DNA of 62,776 nt from an uncultured Alistipes sp. (GTDB lineage: Bacteria > Bacteroidota > Bacteroidia > Bacteroidales > Rikenellaceae). Under the pieces are notes generated by a model. The model did not search any database. It was not told where the DNA came from and was given only the letters and a program-made list of their open reading frames with translations. The DNA is taken from positions 1 through 62,776 of the forward strand of contig CAJTYA010000016.1 of assembly GCA_910583985.1 (NCBI GenBank). The letters are read 5' to 3'. Position numbers and translations under genes: made by a program. Below, in pieces: positions 61,865-62,776 of this stretch (position 1 is the first letter of the stretch; each line of letters starts with the position of its first letter).

Positions 61865-62689
61865 ATCGTGAGACGGTTTTGTCAGAAATGTTTCCGACCT
61901 TGTTCTGCGAAGACCTGCCGGCCCGTTCCCCTTCCCGATGGAGCAGGGGGAAGACGTTTTGTTCCGCCTTATTCCGGTCCGTTCGGCAGCGCCGTTTCGC
62001 AGGTGAACTTTTGCTGACGGCAAGTTCCGAACCGGACGCGTCGTCGTATAGGGTCGTCGATGCCATGCCGGACAGAGGCATTGAATACGAAGATATGGAA
62101 AATGTTTCCGAATACAGGTAAAATAAGTTGTTTTTCGTTCGTCGGGATTCGTTTGTCCGGTCGCCGGACGAAAGTCCCCTGCCGCTCTCGTGTCTTGTTT
62201 CCGAACCCGGCCGTCGGAAGATTTCGGTTTTTCGATCTGTTTCTGCAGATCGGTTCGCGAGAAAGGCGGCGGGCGGAATACGGTCCCGAAAACGCATGCC
62301 GGGAATCTTGCCAAACGGGAAAACATCTTTTTGCACATTCGCTCGATGACCGCCTACTGCGTATCTGCGAACGTTACGGACCCTCATGCGATGCCGCTTT
62401 CCCCTCTTCCTGTTGAGGCAGAACGCTCCCTTGCCGTGGTGTCCGCTGTTGTCTGTTGCCTTGAGAGGAAAATGTGCTTCCGAAACGCTTCCCGTACCGA
62501 TGAGGCCGGATGTTCCGCAGGCGAACGCCGGTTTTATCTTACCGCTGTAACCGGGTGACGGCTCTCTTGGGGTTGGTGCTCGGAACGGAACCCGCCGGAA
62601 CGTCGTTCCGGACGGGCGGCTCCGCGCATTCGGGAATCGGACGGTTCCGGTAACGGAAAGGAGGTCCGCGGCGATGGCCGGCAAAAGAA
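61865..62689. other. gene-free region before tRNA-Thr
   Basis: No gene recognised. In-frame upstream extensions of the DUF1648 gene pass through here but have shadow-like composition. Confidence 0.4.
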
Positions 62690-62713
62690 AAAGCACCTTG
62701 AAAAAGGTGCTTT
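62690..62713 (-). terminator. terminator after tRNA-Thr
   Basis: AAAGCACCTT pairs with AAGGTGCTTT; TTTTTCTTTTGC follows on the minus strand. Confidence 0.8.
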
Positions 62714-62723
62714 CCCGATCGAG

Positions 62724-62776
62724 AGCTGTTGACGAGGATTGAACTCGTGACCTCTTCCTTACCAAGGAAGTGCTCT
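62724..62776 (-). tRNA. tRNA-Thr (anticodon GGU), cut by the window edge
   Basis: The 3' 53 nt on the minus strand: D-arm remnant AGAGCA, anticodon arm CTTCC-TTGGTAA-GGAAG (anticodon GGU), T-loop GAGTTCAATCC and the 3' acceptor strand CAACAGC plus discriminator U. The 5' acceptor strand and most of the D-arm lie beyond the window. No CCA is encoded. Confidence 0.9.

Noticed and set aside
61865..62338. 158-residue N-terminal extension of the DUF1648 protein
   Set aside because: The extension is basic, Cys/Arg-rich and without similarity, whereas family proteins start just before the first membrane helix.

Overview
The window looks like a chromosomal segment of a high-GC member of Bacteroidales, most like Alistipes/Rikenellaceae. 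The lineage call is an inference from several signs: Bacteroidetes-type promoters (-7 element TAnnTTTG, no clear Shine-Dalgarno) in front of most transcription units, six-domain ribosomal protein S1, DUF4286, fused glycine decarboxylase, a methylmalonyl-CoA branch, GH92/GH20/GH31 enzymes and the ClpX/ClpP/trigger-factor cluster. Genes are mostly single or in short operons on both strands, separated by unusually long GC-rich stretches without genes. Many units end in long perfect hairpins. No SusC/SusD pair, CRISPR array, rRNA or intact mobile element is visible. Layout: 1-1.4 kb is an accessory scrap: a structured minus-strand RNA with its own promoter and terminator (6S-like candidate), a small XRE regulator, and the frameshifted C-terminal end of a tyrosine recombinase. 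1.6-6.3 kb: ROK sugar kinase, then a plus-strand row of polyprenyl diphosphate synthase, U32 peptidase and a YbhN/LPG-synthase-type membrane protein. 6.8-10.4 kb: a minus operon with overlapping genes (M23 endopeptidase, flavin-binding PPOX protein, SDR epimerase, IspD). 10.5-16.1 kb: KdsA, RarA, a YfcE-like phosphoesterase and ClpC. 16.7-28.7 kb: GH92 mannosidase, MATE pump, RNase Z, S1, a TGS-type nucleoside kinase and GcvP. 28.9-31.7 kb: SlyD, a 1.4 kb gene-free gap, then a lower-GC pair (SMR exporter plus a NimA-like gene broken by an in-frame TGA) that looks horizontally acquired. 32.2-37.9 kb: GH20 hexosaminidase; the operon mce, carboxyltransferase, OadG-like subunit, biotin carrier; a tandem array of 85-bp units each carrying a TATATTTG promoter element and a foldable insert; and a thioredoxin-fold protein lacking its cysteines. 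38.0-42.5 kb: clpX, clpP, a frameshifted EEP nuclease, tig and tRNA-Leu(UAG). 42.7-50.2 kb: DUF4153 protein, dihydroorotase, polyprenol-phosphate mannosyltransferase-like enzyme, COG2509 flavoprotein and CysK. 51.3-56.7 kb: L27/L21, DUF4286, GH31, CysQ, MgsA and Nudix. 57.1-60.7 kb: a polysaccharide export pair (SLBB/Wza-like and Wzz-like) behind a long leader. The right edge holds a DUF1648 protein and part of tRNA-Thr(GGU). How the genes relate: most are housekeeping. KdsA, IspD, the polyprenyl synthase, the mannosyltransferase and the export pair all feed envelope glycans and their lipid carriers; ClpX/ClpP/ClpC/Tig/SlyD form a protein quality-control set; GcvP, MgsA, CysK, CysQ and the methylmalonyl-CoA genes are central metabolism. 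The points most worth a second look are the 85-bp promoter-hairpin array (37056-37396), the structured RNA at 291-538, and a complete intrinsic terminator inside the first 35 codons of rnz that appears to serve rpsA.
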